From Dipteris shenzhenensis (lineage: Eukaryota; Polypodiophyta; Polypodiopsida; Gleicheniales): a stretch of DNA of 64,000 nt. The stretch lies in the NCBI GenBank assembly GCA_047967505.1, contig CM106541.1; one strand, written 5' to 3'. A program made the translations under genes and the position numbers. Shown in pieces: positions 63,847-64,000 of this stretch. How positions within the stretch are numbered: position 1 is the stretch's first letter; every line of letters starts with the position of its first letter. Under the pieces are notes generated by a model. It was not told where the DNA came from, did not search any database, and saw only the letters and a list, made by a program, of their open reading frames with translations.

Positions 63847-64000
63847 CATGACATCTACGGGATGCGATCCCGAATCAGGAGATGTCCCCTCCGAGCCACG
63901 AGCTGAGCTACTAGCACGAACTCCCAACCAGATCCTAACCAGCATGGTGTCCCATACCACCAGGTGGTGCTATGAAGCCTGGGATTTGCTGCTGGGCCTT
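63847..64000 (+). CDS. Partial ORF running off the right edge, probably retroelement gag
   Basis: ATG at 63847 opens 51 codons with no stop (MTSTGCDPESGDVPSEP, then NQILTSMVSHTTRW). It follows LTR/leader-like sequence, so a gag start is the best guess. No domain is visible in this part. Confidence 0.35.

Overview
The window is nuclear DNA of a land plant with a large, retrotransposon-filled genome. Support comes from a plant-type sterol glucosyltransferase gene with very long introns, a PMT-family (DUF248) methyltransferase gene, an intronless PLS-class PPR array of the kind expanded in seed-free plants, and remnants of copia, gypsy (chromovirus and Tat-like), LINE and SINE-like elements. I lean towards a fern or another large-genome seed-free plant, but the sequence alone does not prove it.

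Layout. 1-1026: end of an LTR. 3485-19937 (minus): 5' part of a UGT80-type sterol 3-beta-glucosyltransferase. It has a Ser-rich first exon, a probable small second exon, an 11.3-kb intron, three well-conserved exons, and then leaves the window on the left. The big intron holds a gag-only copia element with intact LTRs and a target-site duplication (5427-8966), itself split by a nested solo LTR (6360-7542). It also holds a copia integrase scrap, a gypsy gag-protease-RT pseudogene fused to copia RT (11356-14395), and other debris. A second copia 5' part lies in intron 1. 19938-20900 is the CpG-rich 5' UTR and promoter.

20.9-30.3 kb is AT-rich and essentially gene-free, with a SINE-like repeat family, a GTGCAC minisatellite and small tandem duplications. 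30.4-38.6 kb is a decayed Tat-like gypsy element on the minus strand with an extra coiled-coil ORF downstream of pol; part of that ORF occurs again as a large inverted copy.

38.9-55.7 kb is a tandem array of PPR units. Units A and B are pseudogenes, B being cut by a chromovirus (45264-48057). Unit C keeps a 653-codon open frame (52991-54952), preceded by a near-perfect head-to-head inverted duplication of its own N-terminal coding segment. A LINE fragment and microsatellites lie between B and C.

55.8-58.9 kb has a duplicated ORF and a copia gag scrap. 58993-62680 (minus) is the 3' part of the methyltransferase gene; its exon phases fit except for one 1-base deletion and one exon I could not find. 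The right edge is copia pol debris and the start of another element.

The host genes look functionally unrelated: a membrane sterol glycosyltransferase, probably organelle-targeted PPR proteins, and a Golgi-type methyltransferase. The main story is retrotransposon invasion of introns and the birth and death of a PPR tandem array, including a structure able to make hairpin RNA.
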